NCBI GenBank assembly: GCA_020632635.1
Contig: JACKFE010000002.1
Span: forward strand, 434,001-498,000
Source of the DNA: Nitrospiraceae bacterium
GTDB lineage: Bacteria; Nitrospirota; Nitrospiria; Nitrospirales; UBA8639
Direction: 5' to 3'
DNA length: 64,000 nucleotides
Shown: positions 1 through 9,210 of the stretch, piece after piece
How positions within the stretch are numbered: position 1 is the first letter of the stretch
Layout of the letters: every line of letters begins with the position of its first letter
Program-made: the position numbers and the translations under genes
The notes under the pieces: model-generated
Told to the model about the DNA's origin: nothing
The model's database searches: none
What the model saw: the letters and a program-made list of their open reading frames with translations, nothing else

Positions 1-442
1 CGGCTAACCCCTCCGTTAAGGAGCGAATAATCGGAATCCCCCCGCCCACGCTGGCTTCAAACCCCACATCCACCGTCGATTTAAACGCCGCTTCGAATAT
101 TTCCTCACCGTGATCAGCCAGTAAGGCTTTATTCGCAGTGACCACGCTCTTCTTTCGTTCTATGGCCTGAAGAATAAATCGTTTGGCCGGTTCATGCCCT
201 CCAATGAGTTCCACCACAATATCGATGGCAGGATCATCCAGAATATCGCCAACCTTGGTGGTGAGAGTTCCTGCCGGAACCTGCACACCTCGATCAGTCG
301 TCACGTCCAGATCGGCAATACGAGCCAATACGACCGGCCGGCCCACACGCTTCTCAATCACGTCGGCATTCTGTCGAAGGACCTTCACGACACCGGATCC
401 CACGGTCCCAAATCCGATTAAACCGACTTGTATCGCTTTCAT
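1..442 (-). CDS. hom: homoserine dehydrogenase, N-terminal part (runs off window)
   Basis: This is the N-terminal ~147 residues of homoserine dehydrogenase, which reduces aspartate semialdehyde to homoserine for threonine and methionine synthesis. The protein opens MKAIQVGLIGFGTVGSG, with the GxGxxG nucleotide-binding loop, followed by a VVELIGG segment and a TANKALLA segment typical of the family. The reading frame stays open to position 1, so the rest lies outside the window. Its start codon overlaps the alaC stop by 4 bases (ATGA), which implies translational coupling in one operon read from the promoter near 1710-1738. Confidence 0.93.
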   Translation of the reverse strand, partial: MKAIQVGLIGFGTVGSGVVKVLRQNADVIEKRVGRPVVLARIADLDVTTDRGVQVPAGTLTTKVGDILDDPAIDIVVELIGGHEPAKRFILQAIERKKSVVTANKALLADHGEEIFEAAFKSTVDVGFEASVGGGIPIIRSLTEGLA

Positions 443-1629
443 GGCTCCACCGTGCCATCCATTTTTAAGGCCTGCTTAATGCCACGAACCGCTTGAAAAA
501 TTCGATGTTCATTTTCGACCAAAGCAAACCGCACATACTCGTCACCCCCTTCACCAAACCCGATACCGGGCGAAACCGCCACTTTCGCATCCTGAAGCAG
601 GAGCTTGGAGAATTCCAGTGATCCAAGACCTCGAAATGCGGGCGGAATCTTGGCCCACACAAACATTGTGGCTCGGGGATAATCCACTTCCCACCCAATA
701 CGATTCAATCCACGCACGAGCGCATTCCGACGCCGTTCATAACGACCGACAATTTCCTTCACGCAATCTTGCGGGCCATTGAGCGCAATAATGCTGGCAA
801 TTTGGATAGGTTGAAACATTCCATAATCCAAATAGCTTTTGATCTTGGTCAAAGCCCCGATGACTTCCCGGTTCCCCACGCAAAATCCGACACGCCACCC
901 CGGCATATTGTAACTTTTAGACAGGGAGTAAAACTCCACACCAATTTTTTTGGCTTCAGGTATTTGCAAAAGACTGGGAGCCCGATACCCATCAAACACT
1001 AAATCGGCATAGGCCAAATCATGAATCACCCACACCTGATGTTCTAAGGCAAACTCCACGACTTTTTTAAAAAACTCCAAATCCACCACCCGGGTCGTGG
1101 GGTTGTGCGGAAAACTAATGATCAGCGCACGCGGCCGTGGTTGCGTTTGTTTAAAGGCTCTCGTCAGATTTTCAAAAAAATCCGTCTCGGAATCCAATCC
1201 GACCCCACGCACTTCTCCCCCGGCAATAATGACGCTATACATGTGAATGGGATAGGTCGGGGTAGGTGCCAAGACCACGTCTCCGGGTCCCACCATGGCT
1301 AAGGCCAAGTGAGCTAATCCCTCTTTCACTCCCAGAGTCACAATCGCTTCGGTTTCTGGATCCAAGCTGACATCGTAATTTCGTTGATACCATCCACAAA
1401 TGGCATGGCGCAATTTGGTAATACCACGGGAAGCCGAATAGCGATGGTTTCGACCGACTTGAGCCGCCTCCAATAATTTATCCACAATATGGCGAGGCGT
1501 GGGCTGATCGGGGTTGCCCATGCCCATGTCAATAATATCTTCACCCCGTTTACGGGCCTGGAGTTTTAAATCCTGGACTTGACTAAACACGTATCCGGGC
1601 AGACGTTGAATTCGGTAAAAAGGTTCCAT
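439..1629 (-). CDS. alaC: alanine/glutamate-pyruvate aminotransferase, AlaC-type
   Basis: A class I PLP aminotransferase of 396 residues, a normal full length. It matches the AlaC family along its whole length as I remember it: MGNPD near the N-terminus, SASRGI, KEGLAHL, HDLAYAD, and the PLP-lysine segment SLSKSYNMPGWRVGF. AlaC transfers amino groups between glutamate and pyruvate. LL-diaminopimelate aminotransferase annotations are common for this family, so the exact substrate is inferred. It is the first gene of the alaC-hom pair; this neighbourhood (aminotransferase beside hom) is common in bacteria and fits aspartate-family amino acid metabolism. Confidence 0.88.
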   Translation of the reverse strand: MEPFYRIQRLPGYVFSQVQDLKLQARKRGEDIIDMGMGNPDQPTPRHIVDKLLEAAQVGRNHRYSASRGITKLRHAICGWYQRNYDVSLDPETEAIVTLGVKEGLAHLALAMVGPGDVVLAPTPTYPIHMYSVIIAGGEVRGVGLDSETDFFENLTRAFKQTQPRPRALIISFPHNPTTRVVDLEFFKKVVEFALEHQVWVIHDLAYADLVFDGYRAPSLLQIPEAKKIGVEFYSLSKSYNMPGWRVGFCVGNREVIGALTKIKSYLDYGMFQPIQIASIIALNGPQDCVKEIVGRYERRRNALVRGLNRIGWEVDYPRATMFVWAKIPPAFRGLGSLEFSKLLLQDAKVAVSPGIGFGEGGDEYVRFALVENEHRIFQAVRGIKQALKMDGTVEP

Positions 1630-1709
1630 GGTTAGTAAATAGAGAAGAAATGTCGTGAAAATTGTGGGGAAAAGATTGGCTAGAACTCACCTGTTCGCTT
1701 GAAACTTTT

Positions 1710-1738
1710 ATTCTAGATGAGGGAAAGGAAGCAGTCAA
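1710..1738 (-). promoter_or_regulatory. sigma70-type promoter for alaC-hom
   Basis: On the minus strand TTGACT and TAGAAT are separated by exactly 17 bases. Transcription would start near 1703, about 75 bases ahead of alaC. The region 1630-1882 is the divergent spacer between alaC and pdxJ; I saw no equally clear promoter for pdxJ. Confidence 0.6.
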
Positions 1739-1882
1739 TTTCACGTGAGATCATTTTTTCAACCTGCCGTTTTGCTCGTTTAATCTGAGACGGCCGGATG
1801 TGCTCGGAGAAGATTGCGAGGGGTTCCACTATTTGCCATAATGGCTTCATCCGATAACTGAAAGTGAGGGCGATCACACCAT

Positions 1883-2614
1883 ATGCCACGTTTAGGAGTA
1901 AACATCGACCATATCGCCACTCTCCGGCAGGCCCGTGGGGGGTATGAGCCCGACCCCGTCATGGCCGCCTCGTTGGTACAATTGGCCGGGGCCGACGGTA
2001 TTGTCGTTCACCTAAGGGAAGACCGGAGACACATCCAAGACCGGGATCTCATGATTTTGCGTGAAACGGTTCACCTCCCATTAAATTTGGAAATGGCGGC
2101 GGAAGAAACCATCGCCAAGGTCGCCCTGACCGTGAAACCGGACCTCGTCACGCTCGTCCCGGAACGACGGCAGGAATTGACGACCGAAGGAGGTCTCGGA
2201 GTTGCGGAACATCGCGATCGTATCCAGGCCATGGTGCAGCTTCTGCATGACGGGGGCATTCCTGTCAGTCTCTTTATCGATCCGGATCTCAATCAGGTCA
2301 AGGCCTCTCATAAAGTCCATGCGGATGCCATTGAACTCCATACCGGCAAATATGCGAATACCAGAAGAGCGTCCGATCAAAATAAGGAACTCGAGGATCT
2401 TATTCAGGCCGCAAAATTGGCGGCAAAGCTTGGGCTTCGTGTCTCGGCAGGGCATGGCCTGAATTATCGAAATATCCGACCGCTCACCAGCATTGCGGAA
2501 ATTGAAGAATATAATATTGGGCACAGCATCATTTCCCATGCTGTCTTTGTGGGGCTGGATCGTGCCGTTCGGGAAATGCAGGATCTGATTCGATACCAAC
2601 CTGCCCAAGGGTAA
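1883..2614 (+). CDS. pdxJ: pyridoxine 5'-phosphate synthase
   Basis: PdxJ condenses 3-amino-2-oxopropyl phosphate (from PdxA) with deoxyxylulose 5-phosphate to make pyridoxine 5'-phosphate, the last ring-forming step of the DXP-dependent vitamin B6 pathway. The 243-residue protein has the family hallmarks: an N-terminal GVNIDHIATLRQARGG, HLREDRRHI, LNLEMAA, ELHTGKYA and the C-terminal SAGHGLNY followed by GHSIISHAVFVGL. Length is typical. In many genomes acpS sits between pdxJ and the next gene; here pdxJ is followed after ~150 bases by nnrD with no acpS between them. Confidence 0.96.
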   Translation: MPRLGVNIDHIATLRQARGGYEPDPVMAASLVQLAGADGIVVHLREDRRHIQDRDLMILRETVHLPLNLEMAAEETIAKVALTVKPDLVTLVPERRQELTTEGGLGVAEHRDRIQAMVQLLHDGGIPVSLFIDPDLNQVKASHKVHADAIELHTGKYANTRRASDQNKELEDLIQAAKLAAKLGLRVSAGHGLNYRNIRPLTSIAEIEEYNIGHSIISHAVFVGLDRAVREMQDLIRYQPAQG

Positions 2615-2767
2615 GGGGGGAAATCCTTGTTCTCCCCTTCGGGTGCTTCAACTCTCTTATGTCATGTTCATACCAACATCGTCCATGATCACTGACGTCT
2701 ACCACCCCACAAACCTACTCGGCAGCGTCCCTGAACCGCTTTTCCCAATCGGCTGGTCCTAATCCCT

Positions 2768-4351
2768 ATGTGGTTAGTCACTGCGGAACAGATGCAGGCT
2801 CTGGATCGTCGGACTATCCAAGAAGCCCGTATTCGTGGGACCACATTGATGGAACGAGCCGGAGATGGAGTCGTCACCCACCTCACCGCAAGATATGGCT
2901 CGCCCAAAGGACAAACCATCTGCATTGTTTGCGGAAAAGGGAACAATGGCGGGGATGGGTTGGTCGTGGCCAGACTCTTACAAAAAATGGGGGCCACGGT
3001 TCATACGGTTTTGTTCGCATCCCCAAAGGACCTAAGTCCTGACGCCCAAACGATGTACCGGCGATTAAGGCGCCTCACCCCTTGCCCCAAGATCCACATC
3101 CAACCCCCGTTGGAAAAACTCCAACGCCTTCTTGCGGAAGCCCAGATAATCGTGGATGGCATGCTGGGAACGGGCCTCACGTCCACCGTGCGAGAGCCGT
3201 ATACGTCAGCCATTGAGCTGCTCAATGAATCTCCAGGAAAAATTGTGGCCATAGATATTCCCTCTGGGGTAGATAGCAATAACGGGACAATCCTGGGAAC
3301 AGCCGTGACTGCCGACCTGACCGTCACGTTCGGCTATCCCAAAGTTGGCTTATTTTTGGGGACAGCCATCGATCGGGCCGGACACATTCAGGTGGTGGAC
3401 ATTGGCATCCCCTCTCAGTTTGCCCAGGACCTTTCTCCCCGCCTTTCCCTGATTACCAAAGCCCAAGTAAGGGACACGATGCCCCATCGACCCTTAACTG
3501 CTCATAAAGGCACGTTCGGGCATGCAGGCATCATTGCGGGCTCTCCCGGAAAAACGGGAGCCGCAGCTATGGCAGGACTCAGCGCCCTTCGCATTGGAAC
3601 TGGCCTAGTCACGGTGGCTCCTCCCAAATGTGTGTCTTCCATCCTAGAATCCAAACTCTTGGAAGTCATGACAGATCCAATGCCGGACTCCTCTCACCCG
3701 CATCTGAGCATGGAAGCCTATTCCGAACTCCTTACTTTTTCACAAAATAAATCCGCATTGGGAATTGGGCCAGGATTAGGCGTCTCGGAGCATACCACCA
3801 CTCTCCTCATGAACCTGCTTCCGCAGTTATCGGTTCCCTGCCTCCTCGATGCCGATGCCCTGAATGGATTGGCCGATCATGTTGAAATTTTCGCGAACAT
3901 GCAATTCCCCCCCATATTGACTCCACATCCTGGCGAAATGGCCAGGTTAATGGGGGGATCCTTATCCGCCAAATGCATTAATGAAGACCGCCTCACGATC
4001 GCCAAACAATTCGCTCAGCAACATCGAGCCATTGTGGTTCTCAAAGGCGCGCGAACCTTGGTGGCAGAACCGGGGGGAAACATCGCAATCTGCCCGACCG
4101 GAAATCCGGGGATGGCCTCAGCCGGGATGGGTGACGTGTTGACGGGAATGATTACCGGATTGCTGGCCCAAGGAGTACCGGCTTGGGAGGCCGCACAGGC
4201 AGGCGTGTATATTCATGGGTTGGCCGGTGATGTGGCGGCGGCCGTGATAGGCCAAACCGGACTGATTGCCAGTGATGTGATTTCTGCAATTCCTCAAGCC
4301 CTTCTGGCTCTCACTTCTCCTAAATCAGGGGGAACGCCAGAAGTTCCCTGA
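2768..4351 (+). CDS. nnrD: bifunctional NAD(P)H-hydrate epimerase / ADP-dependent dehydratase
   Basis: This metabolite-repair enzyme restores NADH and NADPH damaged by hydration. Residues ~1-215 form the YjeF_N epimerase domain (GKGNNGGDGLVVAR, then DGMLGTG and DIPSGVD). Residues ~235-515 form the ribokinase-like dehydratase (AHKGTFGHAGIIAGS, LTPHPGEMARL, VLKGARTLVA, GNPGMASAGMGDVLTG). At 527 residues it is a standard fused Nnr. It ends 7 bases before tsaE, a pairing seen in many bacteria, so the two are probably cotranscribed. Confidence 0.94.
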   Translation: MWLVTAEQMQALDRRTIQEARIRGTTLMERAGDGVVTHLTARYGSPKGQTICIVCGKGNNGGDGLVVARLLQKMGATVHTVLFASPKDLSPDAQTMYRRLRRLTPCPKIHIQPPLEKLQRLLAEAQIIVDGMLGTGLTSTVREPYTSAIELLNESPGKIVAIDIPSGVDSNNGTILGTAVTADLTVTFGYPKVGLFLGTAIDRAGHIQVVDIGIPSQFAQDLSPRLSLITKAQVRDTMPHRPLTAHKGTFGHAGIIAGSPGKTGAAAMAGLSALRIGTGLVTVAPPKCVSSILESKLLEVMTDPMPDSSHPHLSMEAYSELLTFSQNKSALGIGPGLGVSEHTTTLLMNLLPQLSVPCLLDADALNGLADHVEIFANMQFPPILTPHPGEMARLMGGSLSAKCINEDRLTIAKQFAQQHRAIVVLKGARTLVAEPGGNIAICPTGNPGMASAGMGDVLTGMITGLLAQGVPAWEAAQAGVYIHGLAGDVAAAVIGQTGLIASDVISAIPQALLALTSPKSGGTPEVP

Positions 4352-4358
4352 CTCATCC

Positions 4359-4889
4359 ATGACCGTAAGCAAACACCCCTCATCCTTGACCGTTCGTTTG
4401 GACTCTCCTTTGAAAACCATGGAATTCGGCCAACTGCTGGCCAAAGCCCTGACGGATGGATCTATTTTGGCCTTGACCGGTGAACTTGGATCAGGAAAGA
4501 CCCAATTCACCAGAGGCATCGGTGTTGGACTAGGCGTTCCAGAAGAACAAATCACCAGTCCCACGTTTACACTCATACAAGAATATCCTTCCTCCCCTCC
4601 CTTGATTCATGTGGACCTCTACCGACTGGAAACTCCAGGGGAGATAGGGTCATTGGGACTCGTTGAATATTTTCAGGAACCCTATATTGTGATCATCGAA
4701 TGGGCCGAACGAATGCACGATGCCCTTCCGACCGATCATCTCTGTCTGGAATTTGTTTACGGAGAACAACAGGACACACGTATAGTCTCCATTCATGGTG
4801 CTGGCCCCAAAAGCCAGACTGCAGTCGATCGCATACAAACGCTACTTTCCCATGAAGGCCAACACACCTTTCCTCAAGTGAATCATTAA
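4359..4889 (+). CDS. tsaE: tRNA threonylcarbamoyladenosine biosynthesis ATPase TsaE
   Basis: TsaE is the ATPase that works with TsaB and TsaD to place threonylcarbamoyl on A37 of ANN-decoding tRNAs. The 176-residue protein shows the Walker A loop GELGSGKT at about residues 41-48, the SPTFTLIQEY segment, and the family HVDLYRL and IIEWAER motifs. The C-terminal ~40 residues extend a little past the family core. It follows nnrD by 7 bases on the same strand. Confidence 0.93.
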   Translation: MTVSKHPSSLTVRLDSPLKTMEFGQLLAKALTDGSILALTGELGSGKTQFTRGIGVGLGVPEEQITSPTFTLIQEYPSSPPLIHVDLYRLETPGEIGSLGLVEYFQEPYIVIIEWAERMHDALPTDHLCLEFVYGEQQDTRIVSIHGAGPKSQTAVDRIQTLLSHEGQHTFPQVNH

Positions 4890-4991
4890 TCCAATAGTTT
4901 GTGGTATGCACCGGTTACGCTATCCATTCATATTCTGGCCATTATATTTTCGAAGCGTTCTGTGCGCTCATCTGAAGGGTGACTCAATCTC

Positions 4992-7643
4992 ATGAAAGAT
5001 CTCGACCTCACACCACTCATGCGCCAATTTCAAACCGTCAAAGCGCAATATCCTGATGCTATTTTATTCTTTCGAGTCGGTGATTTTTACGAGATGTTTT
5101 TCGAAGATGCCGAGGTAGCTTCAAAGATTCTCGAAATCGTCCTTACCGCAAGAGGGAAAGCCAAAGGAGACCCGATTCCTCTCTGTGGAGTACCCTATCA
5201 TGCGGCTACCGGCTATATTGCCCGGCTGCTCAAGGCCGGGAAAATCGTGGCATTATGCGAACAAGTGGAAGATCCCAAGCTCGCCAAAGGGCTAGTGCGC
5301 CGGGAAGTCGTGCGAGTCTATACCCCAGGCACGTTATATGATCAGGAGTTACTCCCGGCCCGCGAAGCGAATTATTTGACGGCTGTCTTTTGTGATTCAT
5401 GGTCATCCCCCTCATCCAATCTCCTGACAAACGGATTCGGATTGGCCACACTTGATCTGTCCACCGGTGAATTTTGGGTCACGGAATCCAAGAAGGCCGT
5501 CTCGAACCAAACCATTGCCGATGAAATTTTTCGAATCGAGCCGCGAGAAGTCATTTTTCCTCTTCCTTTACAGGAGGACCTTTCCGGTACTCTTAACACC
5601 TTTCCTATTGCCCGCTTAGTTCCGCGAGACCCTTCTCCTTTTACGCTCGAAAAAGCGCGCCACTTACTCGAACAGACCTTCTCCACTCATGCACTTCAGG
5701 AACTCTCCCTGAATACATTGGGGCCTGCCCTACAGGCAGCCGGTGGCCTTCTCCACTACCTTACGGAAACCCAACCGGCCTTGGTCCATGCCCATCTCAA
5801 CCCACCAGCCTTTCGACCCTTGGATCAGGAAATGCACTTGGATCAAACCACGCTTCGAAATCTCGAAATTTTCAAACCCCTGTCGGAACATCAAAAGGCT
5901 CCGACTCTATTGCAAGCAATGGATTATACCCTCACCCCCATGGGCTCCAGACTCCTACGCCAATGGATTGTTCGGCCCCTGACTCAAGTGGCTCGCATTA
6001 CTGAACGCCAGGAAGCCATTCAAGAGTTTGTCGACCGTTTAAATCTCCGCATGGCCATTCGGGCCTCCCTGAAATCCATCAAGGATTTAGAACGCTTAAA
6101 TAGTCGAATGACCCTCGAAGTGGCGAATCCACGGGATGTCATGAATTTTCACCGTTCGCTGGAAACCCTTCCAGAAATCGGAGATCTTCTTTCGGACTGC
6201 ACCTCTCCCACATTGAAGACTATTCATGCGCAGTGGGACTCCTTACACGAAGTCGCTGAATGGATTGCTCAGGCTCTTCTTCCTGATCCGCCATTATCTG
6301 CAAAAGATGGGAGTATTATTCAGCCTGGAATGAACGCTGAACTTGATGAACTTCGCACTCTCACCAAGGAAGGCACCCGTCTGTTAACGGAGCTGGAATC
6401 CAGGGAACGCCATCGCACTGGGATTGATTCGCTCAAAATCAAATTCAATCAGGTATATGGCTATTATTTTGAAATCACGAAAACCCATCTGGCACGCGTT
6501 CCTCTGGATTTTCAACGCAAACAGACCCTCGTAAACGCAGAACGGTTTACCACACCGGAATTACAAGAATTGGAAGGGCGCCTTTCCAGTGCCGATCAGA
6601 AAATGAAGAATTTGGAATTCCAATTATTCAAAGCACTCCGCTCACGGATCGCGGAAGTTTCCGGGCGCATTCAAAACATGGCCCACCATATTGCCAAAAT
6701 CGATGTGCTGGCGGGCCTTGCCGAAGCGGCCACCTTACATCGGTATCACCGCCCAACGATCCATGAAGGGGGCATGATTCACATTACGGGCGGTCGCCAT
6801 CCGGTTATCGAACAACTGCAACCCGGCGGAGGGTTTGTTCCCAACGATACCTATTTAGACCTTGATACCCATCGACTTCTCTTGATAACCGGCCCTAACA
6901 TGGCAGGGAAAAGTACGTTTCTCCGTCAGGTGGCACTCATTGTCTTAATGGGCCAAATCGGCAGTTTTGTTCCGGCAGAGAGTGCCAAGATTGGAATCGT
7001 CGATCGAATTTTCACCAGGGTGGGCGCAGCCGATGATTTAAGCGCTGGACAGAGTACTTTCATGGTGGAAATGAGTGAAACGTCAAAAATTCTCGACTCA
7101 GCCACCTCAAGAAGCCTGATTCTCTTAGATGAAGTTGGGCGTGGAACCAGCACCTATGATGGGTTGAGTATCGCTTGGGCATTGGCTGAATATATTCTGG
7201 ATCGTGGGATCTTGGGAGCGCGAACTCTTTTTGCCACTCACTATCATGAAATGACGCAACTAGAAGGTCAGCGGGAAGGAATCAAAAATTACACGGTTCT
7301 GGTAAAGGAAAAAGGGCAGGACGTATTATTTTTACGGAAAATCATTGAGGGGAAAGCCGATCGAAGCTATGGGATACAAGTGGCGAAATTAGCAGGCCTG
7401 CCAATTCAAATAATACATCGGGCCCAAAACATTCTTGAACAATTGGAACAAGAAAGTTCTCAAACCAATCTTCCAGATCAAACAAATCTTTTTCATGATG
7501 TTACTCCCCTACCTCTCCCCTCACCTGCTCCACACGTCATCCTAGAAGAAGTGAGGCAAATGGATTTATTTTCCATGACTCCCCTTGAAGCACTCAACCG
7601 TTTAGCAGACTTCAAATCCAGACTACAAGAAGAACACTCCTAA
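4992..7643 (+). CDS. mutS: DNA mismatch repair protein MutS
   Basis: MutS recognises mismatches and insertion loops and recruits MutL. The 883-residue protein has the N-terminal mismatch-binding domain with the wedge motif FFRVGDFYEMF at ~25-35, connector and lever domains, the clamp, and an ABC-type ATPase with Walker A GPNMAGKST near residue 633, the ATFATHYHE-like segment (TLFATHYHEM) and DEVGRGTSTYDG. The C-terminal end carries a short DLFSMTPLEALN helix. It begins about 100 bases after tsaE and is closed by an intrinsic terminator. MutL is not in the window. Confidence 0.97.
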   Translation: MKDLDLTPLMRQFQTVKAQYPDAILFFRVGDFYEMFFEDAEVASKILEIVLTARGKAKGDPIPLCGVPYHAATGYIARLLKAGKIVALCEQVEDPKLAKGLVRREVVRVYTPGTLYDQELLPAREANYLTAVFCDSWSSPSSNLLTNGFGLATLDLSTGEFWVTESKKAVSNQTIADEIFRIEPREVIFPLPLQEDLSGTLNTFPIARLVPRDPSPFTLEKARHLLEQTFSTHALQELSLNTLGPALQAAGGLLHYLTETQPALVHAHLNPPAFRPLDQEMHLDQTTLRNLEIFKPLSEHQKAPTLLQAMDYTLTPMGSRLLRQWIVRPLTQVARITERQEAIQEFVDRLNLRMAIRASLKSIKDLERLNSRMTLEVANPRDVMNFHRSLETLPEIGDLLSDCTSPTLKTIHAQWDSLHEVAEWIAQALLPDPPLSAKDGSIIQPGMNAELDELRTLTKEGTRLLTELESRERHRTGIDSLKIKFNQVYGYYFEITKTHLARVPLDFQRKQTLVNAERFTTPELQELEGRLSSADQKMKNLEFQLFKALRSRIAEVSGRIQNMAHHIAKIDVLAGLAEAATLHRYHRPTIHEGGMIHITGGRHPVIEQLQPGGGFVPNDTYLDLDTHRLLLITGPNMAGKSTFLRQVALIVLMGQIGSFVPAESAKIGIVDRIFTRVGAADDLSAGQSTFMVEMSETSKILDSATSRSLILLDEVGRGTSTYDGLSIAWALAEYILDRGILGARTLFATHYHEMTQLEGQREGIKNYTVLVKEKGQDVLFLRKIIEGKADRSYGIQVAKLAGLPIQIIHRAQNILEQLEQESSQTNLPDQTNLFHDVTPLPLPSPAPHVILEEVRQMDLFSMTPLEALNRLADFKSRLQEEHS

Positions 7644-7649
7644 GATCTC

Positions 7650-7671
7650 AAAGCCCAACAACGGCTTTTTT
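7650..7671 (+). terminator. intrinsic terminator after mutS
   Basis: A 6-bp stem (AAAGCC/GGCTTT) with a 7-base loop, whose 3' arm runs into a six-T tract, starts 7 bases past the mutS stop. Confidence 0.7.
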
Positions 7672-7738
7672 CTTAGTTATATCCTGTTTTCTTCATCCAT
7701 GTTTCTCGTCTCGCATTCCCACCAATCCCGGAAAAACA

Positions 7739-7767
7739 GAAAGGCCCGCGTGATACGCGGGCCTTTC
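7739..7767 (-). terminator. strong terminator hairpin, convergent spacer
   Basis: A perfect 12-bp stem (GAAAGGCCCGCG and its complement) encloses the 5-base loop TGATA. On the minus strand the hairpin is followed after a few bases by TTTTT, so it most likely ends the two secreted-protein genes at 7795-9038. It may also work as a backstop for mutS. Confidence 0.75.
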
Positions 7768-7794
7768 CTGAAAAACCATCAATCTTTTTAAAGA

Positions 7795-8421
7795 TTATCT
7801 GTCTGGAGTAAACACTCCCAATCCTTGATCGGAATAGGGAATAAAACCAGCAATGGCTGGTCCACCAGGAACAAGGACATCATATAGCATTTTCCGACTT
7901 TGAGGCCAGCTGTCATCCGCAATGGCTTTTTCCACTGTGGTGGATCGGAGACTATGAATGCTCCGTGGCTTAGCCGGGGTCCCAGCGACATCATCAACCA
8001 TCTTCGCCGACTGAATGACTCGCTTGTTTTGTTCCACTTCCTGAACCACGATCTCCACCATTCCATAGTTGGATGGCTTGGTATCCGTCATCACGGCTTG
8101 GCTTGGCTCAGCTTTTCCTGCGGCGACCAACGTATTTAAGATTTCATCGTTGGCGGCATACATCTTAATATTTTTTCCAGGGTAGTACTTTTGCCAATAA
8201 TAGCCGCTTTCTGCATTTCCACCAAACACTGCCACATTAATCCACACTGCTTTATCATAAGGATCCGCAACAGCCACACGACCACGGAGGGTAGTTGGCT
8301 TGCTTAAATCTCCCCACTCAAACCGCTCTTGAAATGCTTCGATAGCCATTGCACTGGAGGCCATCGTCCCCACAAGCGCCATGGCTCCAATCAGGGCCCA
8401 TCCTCTCTTAGCACCTTTCAT
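7795..8421 (-). CDS. small secreted protein of unknown function
   Basis: A 208-residue protein that I do not recognise. It has a clear Sec signal peptide (MKGAKRG, a hydrophobic stretch, then AMA) with predicted cleavage near residue 26. The mature part begins IEAFQERFEWGDLSKPTTLRGRV and looks like a beta-rich exported domain; it contains no cysteine. The start is supported by GGAGG at good spacing. It lies 71 bases downstream of another secreted gene on the same strand with similar layout (an LxGRV segment early and an EV-rich segment late), so the two may be distant paralogues expressed together. It ends just before a strong terminator. Confidence 0.75.
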   Translation of the reverse strand: MKGAKRGWALIGAMALVGTMASSAMAIEAFQERFEWGDLSKPTTLRGRVAVADPYDKAVWINVAVFGGNAESGYYWQKYYPGKNIKMYAANDEILNTLVAAGKAEPSQAVMTDTKPSNYGMVEIVVQEVEQNKRVIQSAKMVDDVAGTPAKPRSIHSLRSTTVEKAIADDSWPQSRKMLYDVLVPGGPAIAGFIPYSDQGLGVFTPDR

Positions 8422-8492
8422 AATGGCTTCCCTCCTACGCTTTAAGTTTTATGCAGTAATACGTTATTTACTTTAGATTAGCACAGCTGAAC

Positions 8493-9038
8493 TTAATTGC
8501 TCATCACCTTGAAGCCGGTTACCGTTCGGCCTTCAAGCGTCACTTCCATGGCCACAAAATCTTGGGCGGCTTTCATGATTTGGTCCATCAATGCTTTGTC
8601 CTTCACTGCCAACCGAACGGTGGTTTGCGGGTTGTACCAACCAGCATAGGAATTATTTTTCTCAGTTCCACCTTGATAACCCCATCCACAGCACACAACT
8701 ACTGGATCAGGAATTGCGACGTTCCGGTCATCAGATGCCCGACCCGGAGGATTCCCGGTTTCTGCCGGTGACGAGGTATTCCAATATTGAATACCAAACA
8801 TGATTTCACCATCAGTGTTATCCGCCCAATGCCCATACACTCTGCCCTGCAAACTTTTTGGGGCTTGCGCCTTGAAAGAAATATCACCTTGCATGGTGAC
8901 ATCATTGGGATCCCCTTTAGCCTTTGGATTACCCTCCGCAGGTCCAGCTTGCGCAAATGCCGCCCCGGCCATTCCCATGCTGAGCAGGCCAAAGGCACAG
9001 AGAGCTACCAACGCCCGACGTAAAGATGACTTCTTCAT
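8493..9038 (-). CDS. small secreted protein of unknown function
   Basis: The start at 9038 (MKKSSLRRAL) is preferred over the longer frame because GGAGG lies six bases upstream and the product then begins with a classical signal peptide ending AFAQA at about residue 31. The ~150-residue mature protein has LQGRVYGHW, a CCGWGYQGG stretch with adjacent cysteines, and a C-terminal MEVTLEGRTVTGFKVM strand pattern. No family is recognised. The LxGRV segment and the late EV strand resemble the neighbour at 7795-8421. Its promoter and a 5'-terminal hairpin lie just upstream, which suggests high expression. Confidence 0.75.
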   Translation of the reverse strand: MKKSSLRRALVALCAFGLLSMGMAGAAFAQAGPAEGNPKAKGDPNDVTMQGDISFKAQAPKSLQGRVYGHWADNTDGEIMFGIQYWNTSSPAETGNPPGRASDDRNVAIPDPVVVCCGWGYQGGTEKNNSYAGWYNPQTTVRLAVKDKALMDQIMKAAQDFVAMEVTLEGRTVTGFKVMSN

Positions 9039-9130
9039 CTGCTCCCTCCTTACAGTGTTAGAATGACAAAAATGAAAATACACCTTGACTCTTTGTTATC
9101 GTTAAATCCAGACTTTTCTTCTTAAGGCAT

Positions 9131-9157
9131 CCTCTCCACATTCATAGGTGGAAGAGG
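9131..9157 (-). promoter_or_regulatory. 5'-end stem-loop of secreted-protein transcript
   Basis: CCTCT and CCAC on one arm pair with GTGG and AGAGG on the other, with one bulged T and an 8-base loop. Given the promoter at 9163-9191, transcription would begin at about 9156, so the hairpin would sit at the very 5' end of the mRNA. That is a position known to protect messages from decay. Confidence 0.5.
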
Positions 9158-9162
9158 GGACC

Positions 9163-9191
9163 ATGCTACTTATCTAGACCTTGCTTGTCAA
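9163..9191 (-). promoter_or_regulatory. sigma70-type promoter for secreted-protein pair
   Basis: A perfect TTGACA box is followed after 17 bases by TAGCAT. It reads toward the gene starting at 9038 with a leader of about 118 bases. It is one of the best promoter matches in the window. Confidence 0.7.
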
Positions 9192-9210
9192 GATAATATT
9201 TCCAGAATAT

